The notes beneath the pieces are model-generated. The model had not been told where the DNA came from, searched no databases, and saw only the letters and a list, made by a program, of their open reading frames with translations. The translations under genes and the position numbers were made by a program. From Bacteroidales bacterium (GTDB taxonomy: Bacteria; Bacteroidota; Bacteroidia; Bacteroidales; P3): 57,270 bases of DNA. This document shows positions 1 through 10,842 of the stretch, piece by piece. Each line of letters begins with the position of its first letter. The stretch's first letter is position 1. The stretch is from NCBI GenBank assembly GCA_017555745.1, contig JAFZFU010000002.1:1-57270 (forward strand), written 5' to 3'.

Positions 1-2510
1 CGTGAGGAGTAACAGACACTTTCAAATAACGTTGACGGTTTTTACGTTCTATTTGAGGAGGAGTCCAATATTCTTTTACTTCGGCTATTTCTTTCAGTTT
101 AAGTTTAGCACCTGTAGGCGACATAAGAGTTAGCTCTTCCACATCGGAAATACTATTGCGATATTCTTCTTGCAAACGAGTGACAATGTAGTATTCTTCA
201 CCTTCTTCTTTGAAGTATCCTACTATCATACCGTTGATACGGTTACGCACGTAAGCAGCTACAGTACTACTATTCAAACCACTGCGAGCAAGTTTTTCTT
301 TGTCGAATATAATTTGTAGTTCAGCACGGTCTTCATCACGGCTAATCTTGATGTCACGAGCGCCGGGCACATCTTTAATTTTGTGTTTAAGTTCTTGAGC
401 CAAACCTGATGTTGCATCGAAGTCGTAGCCATAAATTTCTACATCGACACTATTGCTACTACCGGCACCCATTCCCGAAGATGTAGACACTTGATAGTTT
501 ACTATTTGAGGATATGTACCTAACTGAGTACGCAATATTTCAGCCATTTCCCAAATGGTGCGTTCACGGTCGTATTTCTTGGTAGTACGTACGGTAATGC
601 TTATTTTATTATTAGTAGTCGACGAGAACATAGCACTGATGCCGGCATCATCATTATTACCTGCAGATGTAGAAACAACGATAGCTTCAGGTATCAAGCG
701 ATTGATATCAGCTTCTATCTGACGGGCAGTTTTAAGAGTTTCTTCAATACGAGTACCACGTTGAAGTTCAACACTTACTGACATAGCACCGCTATCTTGT
801 TGGTGCATAAAGTCAGTACCAATTTTACCCATAAATACAGGCACTAAAGAAAGAGCAAATATAAGTACTACTATGAATATTGTAAGACTTTTATGGTTCA
901 AACAAGTACGCAATACATTGGCATACCATTTATCAACAGCATCAAAAGCACGACCTACAGTTTTAGCGTAAGTAAAACGTTTGCTATCTTCTTTAGCTTT
1001 AGCTTCAGCTTCTTCGGCTTTGGTAAGGAAGAATTTCTTACCTTTAAGCATTTTGGAGCAAAGCATAGGAGTAAGAGAGATAGCCACAACGGTAGAAGTA
1101 CAAACAACGATTGTAACAATCCAACCTAATTCCTTAAACATAATACCGGCCATACCTGTAAGCATAGTAAGAGGAACGAACACTGCTACGATAACCAAAG
1201 TGGTAGCGATAACTGATGTCCAAACTTCGTTGGTAGCGTAAATAGATGCTTCACGAGGCGAAGCACCACGTTCGATGTGACGGCTGATGTTTTCGAGTAC
1301 CACAATAGCATCGTCCACTACCATACCAATAGCCACAGTTAGTGAAGCGAGAGAAATGATGTTCAACGAGCTGTCTGCCACAAGCAAATAGATAAACGAT
1401 GTAAGAAGCGAAATAGGGATTGTAAGCCCGATGATGATGGTAGCTCTCCAGTTGCCTAGGAATATAAACACCACCAATACCACGAACAACAAAGCATAGA
1501 ATATACTTTCAGCCAAACCAAAGATAGCGTTTTCAATATCTTCCGAACCATCACGAATCACATTGATTTCGATATCGGGAGGAAGAGTTTTCTTTATCTT
1601 TTCCATTTCGGCTTTTACTTCCTTCGCAATTTGTACAGTGTTGGCACCTGTTTGCTTAGAAATACTCATACGCACAGATTCTTGTCCATTCATACGTTCA
1701 TCAAGCGACAAATCTTTGATAGTATCTCTTACAGTAGCCAAATCTCTAACAAATATTTGTTTGCCATCACGAGTAGTAGTAACTACTATATCGTTTATTT
1801 CAGAGCTTTCTTTATATTCGCTTTCTACACGTAGTTGGTATTGTTCTTTACCCATCTTAACAGTACCACTAGCAAGGTTAAGGTTATTAGCACTGATAGC
1901 ACTACCTACGCTTTCAACAGTTAAATTGTAAGCATCCAGCTGATTTGGGTCAAGGTCTACATACACATAACGTTCAGGAGCCCCCGAGAAAGATATGTTA
2001 CCAATACCATCAATACGGTTAAGCACGTTGCTAACATTGTCTTCCAATATTTTGTCCAATCCGGCATAACTTTCTTTAGCAGTAAAACCATATACTATGA
2101 TAGGCATAGCATCGGAGTTAAGCTTAAGAATAGTAGGACGAGCAATATCATCAGGAAGGTTATCGTAAATAAGGTCGACGTAAGAACGAATGTCGTTCAT
2201 AGCCTCATCGATATTACTACCCCATTCAAATTCCAATGTTACAACAGAGATATTATCTTTGGAAGTCGAGAAGATATTCTTCAATCCATCTACGGAGTTA
2301 AGAGCATTTTCCAATTGCTTGGATACGTTTGTTTCCAATTCGCTGGCATTGGCACCTGCATAGGTTGTCATTACCGTTACGTATGGCATATCCATTTCAG
2401 GCATTTGGTCTATTGGGAGTTTCGACAACGAAAACAGCCCCAATATAGCCACTGCCACAAACACAAGGGCTGTGGTAATGGGTTTATTAATCGCGGTTTT
2501 GTATATACTC
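1..2510 (-). CDS. RND multidrug efflux pump, inner membrane subunit (partial, C-terminus off window)
   Basis: The frame is open from an ATG at 2508-2510 to the window edge, giving about 836 codons; AcrB/MexB-type pumps are about 1020-1050 residues, so roughly the last 200 are missing. The N-terminus (MSIYKTAINKPITTALVFV) is the usual first transmembrane helix, followed by a large periplasmic porter domain. The TM4 segment contains VVDDAIVVLEN, with the paired aspartates of the proton relay. It is the last visible gene of a TetR-TolC-adaptor-RND set on the minus strand, 48 bp after the adaptor. It should act as the proton-driven inner-membrane part of a tripartite exporter; the substrate cannot be read from sequence. 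Confidence 0.95.
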
Positions 2511-2558
2511 ATAATTTTCTTAATGTTTTAGTTTATGGTTGTAATAATAAAAGAACTA

Positions 2559-3584
2559 CTATTTATTTACAACGTCCAATTTAATACCATCTATCAAACG
2601 AGCTTGGCCAACAACAACAATTTTGTCACCTTCTTTAATCTCGTCAGAAATAACTTCTACGCGGTCGTCGAAACGTTGACCCAAAACAACATCTACACGT
2701 TTGGCTACTCCGTCTCTATCTAGGAATACATATCTGTTGTTCGAACCTTGAAGTTTAAGAACAGCGTTGTAAGGTACTACCATAGTTTCAACTTCGCCGA
2801 TAGCAAGTTTTGCTTTTGCAAACATACCGGGACGAATCTTTTCGCTATTGTTAGGTATTCTTACTTTTGCTTGGAATGTATGACTGGCTGCATCGATAGT
2901 AGGATATACAATTTCTATTGTAGCAGGGAATATTTCATTTGGATAAATATCAGACGTAACATCTACTTTCATACCTTTTTTCACTAATGGAAAATAGCTT
3001 TCAGGTATGTTTATGATAGCTTTAAGTGTGTTTATTTGAGTAAGAGTAAGTATAGGAGTACCGGCATAAAGTTCGCCATCTTCGTAATTTTTAGCAGCTA
3101 TAACACCTGCAAATTGAGCTTTTACGAAAGTGTTTTCTTCAAGAAAACTTTCAGATTGTTTTAGGTTATCAAGTTGAGCTTTGGTTTGATCGTATACTTG
3201 TTGAGATACACTACCACTTTCTTTAAGAGCTTCTACGCGATTAAATTCAGTTTGAGCACTATTCAACGAAATACGAGTAGTATTTAATTGGTTTTGATCC
3301 ATACGAATAAGTAATTGACCTTTGTTTACTCTCGAACCTACTTCTACATAGATATGTTCTATCTTGCCTGTCAAAGATGGGGCTACACTCATCGATTCGT
3401 ATCCTTCTAATGTCGAAGACAACTCCAACTCGCGAGCTACCATTTCTTTAGAAAGGGTAAGAGTTTCTACTTTTTCTATTTTTTCTGTTTGAACAGCATT
3501 AGCTGTATCTGTTGTTTCGCCACCGCATCCTACTATAGTTGCCATCACAAGGGCAACTGTGGCAATTGCTGTAAATCTCTTCAT
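2559..3584 (-). CDS. RND efflux periplasmic adaptor (membrane fusion protein, HlyD/AcrA type)
   Basis: 341 residues, normal for the family. The N-terminus is a lipoprotein signal (ATVALVMATIVGCGG, probable lipidated Cys about residue 20). The body has the biotinyl-lipoyl-like segment (SVAPSLTGKIEHIYVEVGSRVNKGQLLIRMD), a short alpha-hairpin (about 105-145), a second lipoyl half (FAGVIAAKNYEDGELYAGTP) and the beta-barrel/membrane-proximal domains. It bridges the RND pump and the TolC-like channel encoded on either side. Spacing is 29 bp to the outer membrane gene and 48 bp to the pump gene, so co-transcription is likely. Confidence 0.95.
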   Translation of the reverse strand: MKRFTAIATVALVMATIVGCGGETTDTANAVQTEKIEKVETLTLSKEMVARELELSSTLEGYESMSVAPSLTGKIEHIYVEVGSRVNKGQLLIRMDQNQLNTTRISLNSAQTEFNRVEALKESGSVSQQVYDQTKAQLDNLKQSESFLEENTFVKAQFAGVIAAKNYEDGELYAGTPILTLTQINTLKAIINIPESYFPLVKKGMKVDVTSDIYPNEIFPATIEIVYPTIDAASHTFQAKVRIPNNSEKIRPGMFAKAKLAIGEVETMVVPYNAVLKLQGSNNRYVFLDRDGVAKRVDVVLGQRFDDRVEVISDEIKEGDKIVVVGQARLIDGIKLDVVNK

Positions 3585-3613
3585 TTTCTGTATAGATTTT
3601 ATGTTTCTTATTA

Positions 3614-4906
3614 TTACTTATTATTATTCATCAAGGTTTCTAGCTCTATTTGAGCGTTCAACAATGTCATAACCGATTGTACATAGTTGCTTTGTGCAGT
3701 TATTAAATTGTTGCTGGCATTTGTTACATCAAGACTCGACGACACACCATATTTGTATTTGGTCAATATATTATTGAAAACACGTTGCGACACATCTATA
3801 TTATCGGCTTGATTTTCGTAGTTTTCCAATGCCGATACAAGGTTGTATCTCAACTGACGTTCTTGTACATAAAGAGCATCTTCGGTACTTTTTATTGTAT
3901 TCTGCATCTTTTGAAGGTTGATTTTCGCTTCTTTAACCTTTGCAACACGTGTACCACTCGAGAATATCGGTAAGTTTACTGAAGCACCTATCATATTTGG
4001 AGGAGTCATACTAAATCCGGCATCTTTACCGAAATAAGTAAGTTTAGAATATTGATAGTAAACCGAAATGGTTGGCAAGAAATCCATCCACGACATGGTT
4101 ACTTGTCGTTTGGTCAATTCTTCGCTTTTCTTTAGCAACTGATAGTCGTAATTATTGTTGATATCGAAACTTTCGAGAAGCAACGATTTTACACCATCGG
4201 TGTTCAAAATATCATCCAACGAACCTGTTAGTTCTATCTTTGTATTGATGTCGGCTCCCAATTGTAGTTGCAACGAGTTGTACAACATTTCCAAGCTGCG
4301 TGCGGTAGAGTTGATGTTGTTTTTCATCGAATTTACTTGAATAGAAATTTGGTCGGCATCTACTTGTTCGGCAGCACCGGCTTTAACGGCATTGATAGTA
4401 GTACGTTCAAGGTTTTCCAAATTTACCAAACTAGAATCCAACAACGAAACGGTTTTTTCCATCACCAATATCGACAAATAAACCGAACGCACACTTTTAG
4501 AAATACTTTGTTCTGTTTGCTGTTTTGTTATGTCTGCCATTTCTATCGATAAATTGGCAAGCATAGTACCTACAACTTGTGCTCCGGTAAGAGCCATAGA
4601 TACTGTAGTGTTAAAAGTACCACTAGGATTCATAGGAATAGGCATTCCCATCATGTTAAGTTCGTAGCCACAATAGTTTTGATAAGAAAAACCGGCCGAA
4701 ACTTGTGGTAACATGCTCGATAAAGTTTGCCAACGAGCTGCTTTTGCTTGCTTGATATCCAACGAAGCATTTTGCATTGTTCGATTGTGTTCTATTGCAT
4801 ATTGCTCGGCTTCTTGTACCGATAGCTTAAGAATATCTTGAGCTTTGACAATATGGGCTGATACAAACAAACTGATAAGTCCAATTAAAATTACTCTTTT
4901 GTTCAT
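3614..4906 (-). CDS. TolC-family outer membrane efflux protein
   Basis: 430 residues with a cleavable signal peptide (MNKRVILIGLISLFVSAHIVKAQ). Two long alpha-helical repeats typical of TolC are visible: the first half holds LSVQEAEQYAIEHNRTMQNASLDIKQAKAA-like sequence and the second half a matching heptad-rich stretch (VTMSWMDFLPTISVYYQYS, then LNLQKMQNTIKSTED-like). The C-terminal part carries the usual SSLDVTNASNNLITAQSNYV helix. It forms the outer membrane exit duct for the pump encoded downstream and lies 63 bp after the TetR gene. Confidence 0.93.
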   Translation of the reverse strand: MNKRVILIGLISLFVSAHIVKAQDILKLSVQEAEQYAIEHNRTMQNASLDIKQAKAARWQTLSSMLPQVSAGFSYQNYCGYELNMMGMPIPMNPSGTFNTTVSMALTGAQVVGTMLANLSIEMADITKQQTEQSISKSVRSVYLSILVMEKTVSLLDSSLVNLENLERTTINAVKAGAAEQVDADQISIQVNSMKNNINSTARSLEMLYNSLQLQLGADINTKIELTGSLDDILNTDGVKSLLLESFDINNNYDYQLLKKSEELTKRQVTMSWMDFLPTISVYYQYSKLTYFGKDAGFSMTPPNMIGASVNLPIFSSGTRVAKVKEAKINLQKMQNTIKSTEDALYVQERQLRYNLVSALENYENQADNIDVSQRVFNNILTKYKYGVSSSLDVTNASNNLITAQSNYVQSVMTLLNAQIELETLMNNNK

Positions 4907-4969
4907 TGTTTTTATATTTATTATTTTATTTCTTGCTATATATTTTCAGTTTATGTTATGCAGTATGTC

Positions 4970-5602
4970 TTATTTTTCTTCAAGTTGTGATATGTATTTG
5001 TTATACTCATCTAATGCTTTGGCAGTAGCCATACCCCTTACATAAAATAACAGAGACTGTTCTATAAGCTCACTTTGAGTATACTCACCATGAAACACCT
5101 TATTGTGTAGCACTACCTTTATCATTTCGCCTAACATAGTGGTAACAATGTCTATATTTACCTCCGGATGTATGTAGCCATTTTCCTGCGAGGTTTTAAA
5201 CATCGTTTTCACTACTTTGGAAATTTGTTGATTATTTGGTGTTATACAATTTTCATATATTTCGGGATAATACTTCATTATATCTAGAGCCGAAGCACAA
5301 CGAAGTCTAAACGATTCACAAGTATGCAACGACAATACTTTCGATACGGTAAGCAACATATTGGGATTGGATGCACTCGAAGTAAATTGTTCAATCAAAT
5401 TATCATTGTGCATAATACGAGATACACACTTCTCCAACAACATTTCCTTATCGGAGAAGTTTTCGTAAATAGTACGCTTGGAAATACCCATCTCTTTGGC
5501 TATTGCATCCATAGTTACTTGCTTGCAACTATGCTTCATAAACATCTCCGAAGCAACATCTATTATACGATTTTTTATACTGTCTCTTGCATTATCTTCC
5601 AT
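4970..5602 (-). CDS. TetR/AcrR family transcriptional regulator
   Basis: 210 residues. The N-terminal helix-turn-helix is clear (about residues 30-50, VTMDAIAKEMGISKRTIYENF), followed by an all-helical ligand-binding domain with no recognisable effector signature. It is the first gene of the efflux operon, transcribed in the same direction, rather than divergent as is common for this class. It probably represses its own operon in response to a pump substrate; that is inference from context. A Bacteroidota-type -7 box lies upstream at 5650-5657. Confidence 0.92.
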   Translation of the reverse strand: MEDNARDSIKNRIIDVASEMFMKHSCKQVTMDAIAKEMGISKRTIYENFSDKEMLLEKCVSRIMHNDNLIEQFTSSASNPNMLLTVSKVLSLHTCESFRLRCASALDIMKYYPEIYENCITPNNQQISKVVKTMFKTSQENGYIHPEVNIDIVTTMLGEMIKVVLHNKVFHGEYTQSELIEQSLLFYVRGMATAKALDEYNKYISQLEEK

Positions 5603-5649
5603 ATATATGTCTTTGCCCTAAATTCGACTACTCAAATAGTTTTGGTTTG

Positions 5650-5684
5650 CAAAGATAACAAAAAACTTTCGATAAGAAGCAAAG
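5650..5684 (-). promoter_or_regulatory. Putative promoter of the TetR/efflux operon
   Basis: On the minus strand the -7 box TATCTTTG (5650-5657) fits the Bacteroidota consensus TAnnTTTG exactly. A TTTG (5680-5683) lies about 22 bp upstream, slightly longer than the usual 19-21 bp spacing. Start codon at 5602. Confidence 0.5.
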
Positions 5685-5744
5685 TTTTCTACATAAAAGA
5701 TGTTAAACACTATAATATATTATTTGACAACAATATATAATAAA

Positions 5745-5773
5745 AGATTTTTATCGAAAAACGATAAAAATCT
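5745..5773 (-). terminator. Perfect 12-bp hairpin, probable terminator of the elbB-like gene
   Basis: AGATTTTTATCG (5745-5756) and CGATAAAAATCT (5762-5773) form a perfect 12-bp stem with a 5-base loop. Read on the minus strand it is followed by TTTTATTA, as expected for a Rho-independent terminator of the gene ending at 5896. The stem is AT-rich. It also lies upstream of the TetR gene, so an operator role is the alternative. The rest of 5603-5895 shows nothing further. Confidence 0.55.
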
Positions 5774-5895
5774 CCTATTTCTCAGTCTCATGTTTTCATT
5801 ATCTTATATATTTTCAAAAAAATAATAGGCTAAATGCTCATTTTTTTGCAACACACACTCTTTTCACCTATTAATCAGTAATATAAAACAATTTA

Positions 5896-6546
5896 TTAGT
5901 CTAAAGATTCAAGTATGGATCTTACTAAATTTTCGATTCCCTCATACACTTGCGATATATGTGTAGCCAACATATAACAAGGCGATGTATACACATTATT
6001 TACTTCATCTATTACAACTTCTGTTGCTTCGGCATCCGTATGTGTTGCACCAAATTCTTCAACATCAGATGCTGTAGCTCTATCATTCCCTATTGTTAAA
6101 TTTACACCATTCGACAATACACCTGCTATTACCACAGGAGCAATACATAATCCTCCAATGGGTTTATGCAATGTATGCATATCTACTATTGCTTGTGCAA
6201 CATCTTTTCTTACCTCCATATTTGCTCCATCTACGGCATATGTGCATAGATTTTTGGCAGCTCCAAAACCTCCAGGTAATATAAGTGCATCATATTTTGA
6301 AGCATCAAAAGTAATAAGATCATTTATTTCACCTCGAGCTATGCGTGCCGACTCTATAAGAATATTACGTTTTTCGTCGGTTTCAACACCCATATAATGA
6401 TTTACAACTGTAAATTCACTATTTGGAGCAAATATAGTATACTTAGCACCAAGTTTGTCAATTGCTAAAAGCAAAAGTGTTGCTTCATGTATTTCGCTTC
6501 CATCTTTTACTCCGCATCCCGAAAGTATTACTGCTATATTTTTCAT
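5896..6546 (-). CDS. elbB: ElbB-like DJ-1/PfpI superfamily protein (isoprenoid biosynthesis glyoxalase family)
   Basis: 216 residues, the length of E. coli ElbB (about 217). The N-terminus AVILSGCGVKDGSEIHEATL is diagnostic of the family. ALILPGGFGAAKNLC and the nucleophile-elbow region GGLCIAPVVIAGVL (conserved Cys) follow the DJ-1/PfpI fold. ElbB/GlxIII-type proteins have glyoxalase activity in vitro; the cellular role is not firmly known. Monocistronic, between the efflux operon and dnaJ. Confidence 0.9.
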   Translation of the reverse strand: MKNIAVILSGCGVKDGSEIHEATLLLLAIDKLGAKYTIFAPNSEFTVVNHYMGVETDEKRNILIESARIARGEINDLITFDASKYDALILPGGFGAAKNLCTYAVDGANMEVRKDVAQAIVDMHTLHKPIGGLCIAPVVIAGVLSNGVNLTIGNDRATASDVEEFGATHTDAEATEVVIDEVNNVYTSPCYMLATHISQVYEGIENLVRSILESLD

Positions 6547-6571
6547 AATATCACGTTTTAATTATTAACAA

Positions 6572-6603
6572 GAAAGCAAGAAGAATATTCTCCCCTTGCT
6601 TTC
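6572..6603 (-). terminator. Hairpin after dnaJ (weak terminator candidate)
   Basis: GAAAGCAAG (6572-6580) pairs perfectly with CTTGCTTTC (6595-6603) across a 14-base loop, between the dnaJ stop (6620) and the elbB start (6546). No strong T-run follows on the minus strand, so termination is uncertain. Confidence 0.45.
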
Positions 6604-6619
6604 ATATATATTTTTTAAT

Positions 6620-7774
6620 TCAACTAAATAAATCCTTCATTTTATCAAAGAAACCTCTCTCCTGCTTTGTAGGATTGGGTTGAAAGTTTGGTGATTTGGA
6701 TAATTTTTCCAACATTTCACGTTCTTCTTTTGTCAAACTTTTCGGCACCCATACATTCACATTTATCAACAAGTCTCCTCTACCATATCCATTAATATCA
6801 GGAAGCCCCTTACCTTTCAAGCGCAATATTTTGCCACTTGGAGTTCCTTGCTCTATTTTTATGCGTGCTTTTCCACTCAAAGTTGGCACCTCGATAGTGG
6901 CACCTATAGCAGCATCAGCAAATGTAATAAAGGTATTGTGATAAAGATTATTTTCTTGACGCTCGAATAATTCGTGAGGCACTTCTTCTATCAATATTAT
7001 CAAATCACCGTTTATTCCTCCTCGTGGTGCTGCATTTCCTTTACCTGTCATACTTAGTTGCATTCCATCACGAACTCCGGCAGGTATATTAATTGTTATT
7101 ATTTCTTCGGCTTTTACAATACCATCACCGTGGCAAGTTGCACATTTATCCTTTATTATCTTACCCTCACCACCACAATGTGGACAAACTGACTGTGTTT
7201 GCATCGAACCCAATATCGTGCGTGTCATCTGAGTTACAACACCGGTTCCGTTACAATGAGAACAAGTTTCGAAACTATTATTTTTCGAACCGGTTCCATT
7301 ACAAGTCTTACAAGGCACATACTTATTTACTTTTATCTTCTTTTCTGCACCTTTTTCAATTTCTTCGAGAGTAAGTTTTACCTTTATTCTAAGATTAGAA
7401 CCTCTTTGAACAGGTCGTCGGCCGGAACTGCCACCGCCACCAAAGCCACGGAAACCGCCACCGCCGCCAAAGAAACTGCCAAATATATCACCAAATTGGC
7501 TGAATATATCATCCATATTCATACCGCCACCACCAAAGCCTCCTTGTCCATCTACTCCGGCGTGACCAAACTGATCGTAGCGTGCTTTCTTGTCCGGGTT
7601 CGACAAAACATCGTAAGCCTCAGCTGCTTCCTTAAATTTTTCTTCAGCCTCTTTGCTATCGGGATTTCTATCAGGATGATATTGAATTGCCAACTTCCTA
7701 TAAGCCTTCTTCATTTCTTCAGGAGTCGCATCCTTCGAAACGCCCAATATTTCGTAATAATCTCTCTTCGCCAT
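6620..7774 (-). CDS. dnaJ: Chaperone protein DnaJ
   Basis: 384 residues. The J domain (1-70) has the HPD motif at 33-35. A Gly/Phe-rich linker (about 74-120) contains the DIF motif. The zinc-binding domain (about 155-217) has all four CxxCxGxG repeats: [33 protein letters not shown]-terminal substrate-binding domains follow. It stimulates DnaK ATPase and delivers unfolded substrates in the cytoplasm. grpE lies 62 bp upstream on the same strand; dnaK is not in the window. Confidence 0.99.
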   Translation of the reverse strand: MAKRDYYEILGVSKDATPEEMKKAYRKLAIQYHPDRNPDSKEAEEKFKEAAEAYDVLSNPDKKARYDQFGHAGVDGQGGFGGGGMNMDDIFSQFGDIFGSFFGGGGGFRGFGGGGSSGRRPVQRGSNLRIKVKLTLEEIEKGAEKKIKVNKYVPCKTCNGTGSKNNSFETCSHCNGTGVVTQMTRTILGSMQTQSVCPHCGGEGKIIKDKCATCHGDGIVKAEEIITINIPAGVRDGMQLSMTGKGNAAPRGGINGDLIILIEEVPHELFERQENNLYHNTFITFADAAIGATIEVPTLSGKARIKIEQGTPSGKILRLKGKGLPDINGYGRGDLLINVNVWVPKSLTKEEREMLEKLSKSPNFQPNPTKQERGFFDKMKDLFS

Positions 7775-7836
7775 TTTTATAATGTAATCTTTTTATTTTT
7801 TCGATATTCAAGAATGTATCTAAATCTATTAACGTT

Positions 7837-8442
7837 TTATATAGCCACTACAACTTTCGAATATCGTATAACTTTATCATTTAGGTAATATCCCTTAACC
7901 ACTTCGTCTATTACCTTACCTTTTTGTTCATCGTCGCTGGCAGGAAATTGCGCTACTGCTTCATGTAAATTTTCGTCAAACTTTTCGCCTTTTGCCTCAA
8001 TAGCTTTCAATCCCTTTTGTTGAAGAGTAGTCATTAATTTATTGTATATCAACACTACGCCTTCTTTCAAAGCAGCATTATCTTCATTCTCGCCAAAAGC
8101 TTGTATGGCTCGTTCATAATCGTCAACTATGGGCAATATGGCTTTTATAGTATCTTCGCTTCCATATTTTATAAGATCTGCCTTTTCTTGATTTGTACGT
8201 TTTCTGTAATTTTCAAATTCCGAATACAATCTCAAATACTTATCATTAAGCTCTGCCAATTTCTCGCCTAACTCCTGAACTTTGTCTTTTTCTCTATTGT
8301 TTGTTTTATTTTCTTCCTTTGCTTCGTTCAAGTTTTCAGCTGCCATATCTTCGCTGTTGTTCTTCAATTCTTCTTGATCTTCTATTTTATTTTCTTCGGG
8401 TTTCATATTTTTCTTTTTAAATAATCTCTTTATATTCTTCAT
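7837..8442 (-). CDS. grpE: Nucleotide exchange factor GrpE
   Basis: 201 residues. An acidic, charged N-terminal region with coiled-coil character (about 15-85) precedes the GrpE core (LRLYSEFENYRKRTNQEKADLIKYG) and the beta-wing domain ending in RYSKVVVAI. It is the ADP/ATP exchange factor for DnaK. The start at 8442 gives a Lys-rich leader (MKNIKRLFKKKN); an internal Met at residue 13 (8406) is an alternative start. Followed by dnaJ in the usual order. Confidence 0.98.
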   Translation of the reverse strand: MKNIKRLFKKKNMKPEENKIEDQEELKNNSEDMAAENLNEAKEENKTNNREKDKVQELGEKLAELNDKYLRLYSEFENYRKRTNQEKADLIKYGSEDTIKAILPIVDDYERAIQAFGENEDNAALKEGVVLIYNKLMTTLQQKGLKAIEAKGEKFDENLHEAVAQFPASDDEQKGKVIDEVVKGYYLNDKVIRYSKVVVAI

Positions 8443-8486
8443 ACCTCAAATTGTTTGCCAAAGTCTACTATTCTGCCAAATTGTCA

Positions 8487-10007
8487 TTATTTTTCTTTTT
8501 CATTATGTTTATATATGTCATTGACATGCATAGGTCGTCTATCCTGCCACCACTTAAATCCTTTTAAAAATTTCTTTTCTTCGGGCAAATCTTTTATCGG
8601 ATAAGTAATCATATCAGGACTGGTATATGTAACAATTCTGCTGGGCTCACGGTTTTTATCATAATATATTCTTATCCCGGAACCTATACCTACATTTACT
8701 CCCAAAAGAGCATCTTGCCCATCATCTTGTTTTTCGGTAAGATAATATACCGACTGTGCATTGCCTATAATATCGCTATACAACGGCTTTTTACCATCAA
8801 GGTAAACAATAGCCGTTTTTCCATTTATCTGATTAAATTTGTTTTTATCAACCTTTTGCGAGATAAATGCATTGCCATTAAAAAATATTTGTTTTATCCC
8901 GTCCGAATCCAACTTCATAATTATCGTATCGGCAGTGAATTGATTTTCGTTGCTCCACATTATAGGAGTGTAATACATCGTCATCAACGAATCTGCAACA
9001 TTGTAAAACACAGAATCGCACGAGCCTTGTATATCTTTGCGATAAAACTTTACATGATGATAAGCTTCTATTGTTTCAAACTCATTACTTGTATTAGTCG
9101 TGGCATAAATAGTATCGGAATGCATATACAACGAATCTGTACCATCAACAAGTATTGCAGTGGGTGTTTGGGTTATAAACAATTTATGCTTTTTTTCGTT
9201 GGAATAGGCATAATCACCCTTGCATATCATATTGTTAACACTATCGTGTACCACCACATTATGCTTAGCTATACTTATTTTCTTATTTTCATCATAATCT
9301 AAAATACCACAAGTCAGTTTTTGATTGGCACTAACCACCGATGTAGCCTTGCTCGAATGCGCCAATCCTTTATCGGTATTATACCATCCATATTCGCTAT
9401 AAATTACAGTACTGTCGGAAGTTATATGAGTGGAACTCGTAAACAACGCTATATTGGTATTGGTATTATATTGCATAGTATCGGTTTTTATAACAGCCGA
9501 AGAGTCAGTTAATACAACATCATCATATACAAAAAACTCATTGGCATTTGAATAATAATAACCTTTCTTACTTACCAATGTATTTTGTTTGTTGGTAGCC
9601 ACACCTCCCGCAGTATAATTAGCCATATTGGAATTTCTGTCGTAAAGAAGATGTGTTGTAACCAAACGAGTTGCACCATCGATAAAAATCACGTCTTTGC
9701 CCCAAATTTCCACCACACGAGTATTTGCATTATAAAACAATTTATCACCATAAATGGTGGTGGTATCGGTAAGTTCTATCTTTATATTATTAAATGCTGT
9801 AAAATTATTGAGTTTCGTATTGTAATGTGCCGAATCTGCATAAAGATTCATACCCTCGTGGGTGGCAAAAACATTGTCATACAAAATCCATATTTCAGGT
9901 TTTTGTTCATCTCTTGTACCCATTCCCGATTGATATTCGATAATCTTTTGCGAATACATCACACTGCTTAATATACTAAATAACAATATCAATAAACTCT
10001 TTTTCAT
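8487..10007 (-). CDS. OstA/LptA-like LPS transport family protein
   Basis: About 506 residues from the Met at 10007. The frame stays open up to 10109, but a -7 box sits at 10046-10053, inside that extension, and the Met at 10007 begins a good signal peptide (MKKSLLILLFSILSSVMYSQ). The body is built of repeated beta-strand blocks (YDNVFATHEGMNLYADSAHYN and similar, IYGDKLFYNANTRVVEIWG) typical of the OstA/LptA jellyroll, with several copies in tandem. It probably works in periplasmic LPS transport. Length exceeds E. coli LptA (about 185) but matches the longer Bacteroidota members. Followed 45 bp later by grpE. Confidence 0.82.
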   Translation of the reverse strand: MKKSLLILLFSILSSVMYSQKIIEYQSGMGTRDEQKPEIWILYDNVFATHEGMNLYADSAHYNTKLNNFTAFNNIKIELTDTTTIYGDKLFYNANTRVVEIWGKDVIFIDGATRLVTTHLLYDRNSNMANYTAGGVATNKQNTLVSKKGYYYSNANEFFVYDDVVLTDSSAVIKTDTMQYNTNTNIALFTSSTHITSDSTVIYSEYGWYNTDKGLAHSSKATSVVSANQKLTCGILDYDENKKISIAKHNVVVHDSVNNMICKGDYAYSNEKKHKLFITQTPTAILVDGTDSLYMHSDTIYATTNTSNEFETIEAYHHVKFYRKDIQGSCDSVFYNVADSLMTMYYTPIMWSNENQFTADTIIMKLDSDGIKQIFFNGNAFISQKVDKNKFNQINGKTAIVYLDGKKPLYSDIIGNAQSVYYLTEKQDDGQDALLGVNVGIGSGIRIYYDKNREPSRIVTYTSPDMITYPIKDLPEEKKFLKGFKWWQDRRPMHVNDIYKHNEKEK

Positions 10008-10045
10008 CAAAATATTCACTTTAAATACATATATATTTGGTTTTG

Positions 10046-10053
10046 CAAATATA
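10046..10053 (-). promoter_or_regulatory. -7 promoter box for the OstA-like gene
   Basis: TATATTTG on the minus strand matches TAnnTTTG, 39 bp upstream of the chosen start. No clear -33 TTTG. It helps exclude the longer open frame as the real start. Confidence 0.4.
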
Positions 10054-10153
10054 CTCAGTTTTTTTGAATTATTGAACATAAATTTAAATATCTTACTCAA
10101 AAAAAACAATTGCTGCTCAACAATAAATTATGCTTCTGTATGTTATTTGTATA

Positions 10154-10834
10154 ATGTTGATAGACTTTCATACACATAAAAACAAACTATTAAGAGAAAA
10201 ATCTCTTGCAAAGGATAAATCTCTTTCGGTATATTCTTTTTCGGTTGGCGATGACAGCGAAGAAGAGGAATATATATCAATAGGCATACATCCTTGGGAT
10301 ATTACAGAGGAAAATATTCCTACGGCGATGGCGTTTATCAAAAAAAAGATTACAAACAGCAATGTATTATACGTAGGCGAATGTGGAATAGACAGATGCC
10401 GTGCCAATACAACTCCCATTGCTCTGCAACAACAAATATTTGAAAAACACATAAAATTATCGGAATATTATTCAAAACCATTGCTTATACATTGTGTAAG
10501 AGCATTTCAAGAAATAATTTTTCTGAAGAAGAAATACAAACCCACACAAAAATGGATAATACATGGTTTCAACAATAATATATCCATTGCCAAAATGCTT
10601 ATTGCCGAAGAAATTATACTATCGTTCGGAACAGCATTATTAACCCCCTACTCCAATGCACGTAAGGTATTGACACAAATATCGGAACAATCGTTTGTAT
10701 TGGAAACCGACGATAAAGATATTACCATAAACGACATATACAAAGCAGCTTGCGAAATAAGAGGCACTACAATGGACGAAATAGTAAAAATAACACAACA
10801 GAACTTTGAAAATATTATAGGACATAAAATTTAA
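10154..10834 (+). CDS. TatD-family metal-dependent hydrolase
   Basis: 226 residues from the ATG at 10154; the frame is open from 10130, but MLIDFHTHKN matches the family start. Metal-binding motifs are in order: DFHTHKN (HxH), GECGID (Glu), LIHCVRA (His), HGFNNN (His) and LETDDKD (Asp). TatD enzymes are 3'-5' DNA/RNA exonucleases in DNA repair or apoptosis-like degradation. It is divergent from the OstA-like gene and followed 8 bp later by tcdA, so the two are probably co-transcribed. Confidence 0.9.
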   Translation: MLIDFHTHKNKLLREKSLAKDKSLSVYSFSVGDDSEEEEYISIGIHPWDITEENIPTAMAFIKKKITNSNVLYVGECGIDRCRANTTPIALQQQIFEKHIKLSEYYSKPLLIHCVRAFQEIIFLKKKYKPTQKWIIHGFNNNISIAKMLIAEEIILSFGTALLTPYSNARKVLTQISEQSFVLETDDKDITINDIYKAACEIRGTTMDEIVKITQQNFENIIGHKI

Positions 10835-10842
10835 TTACTGAT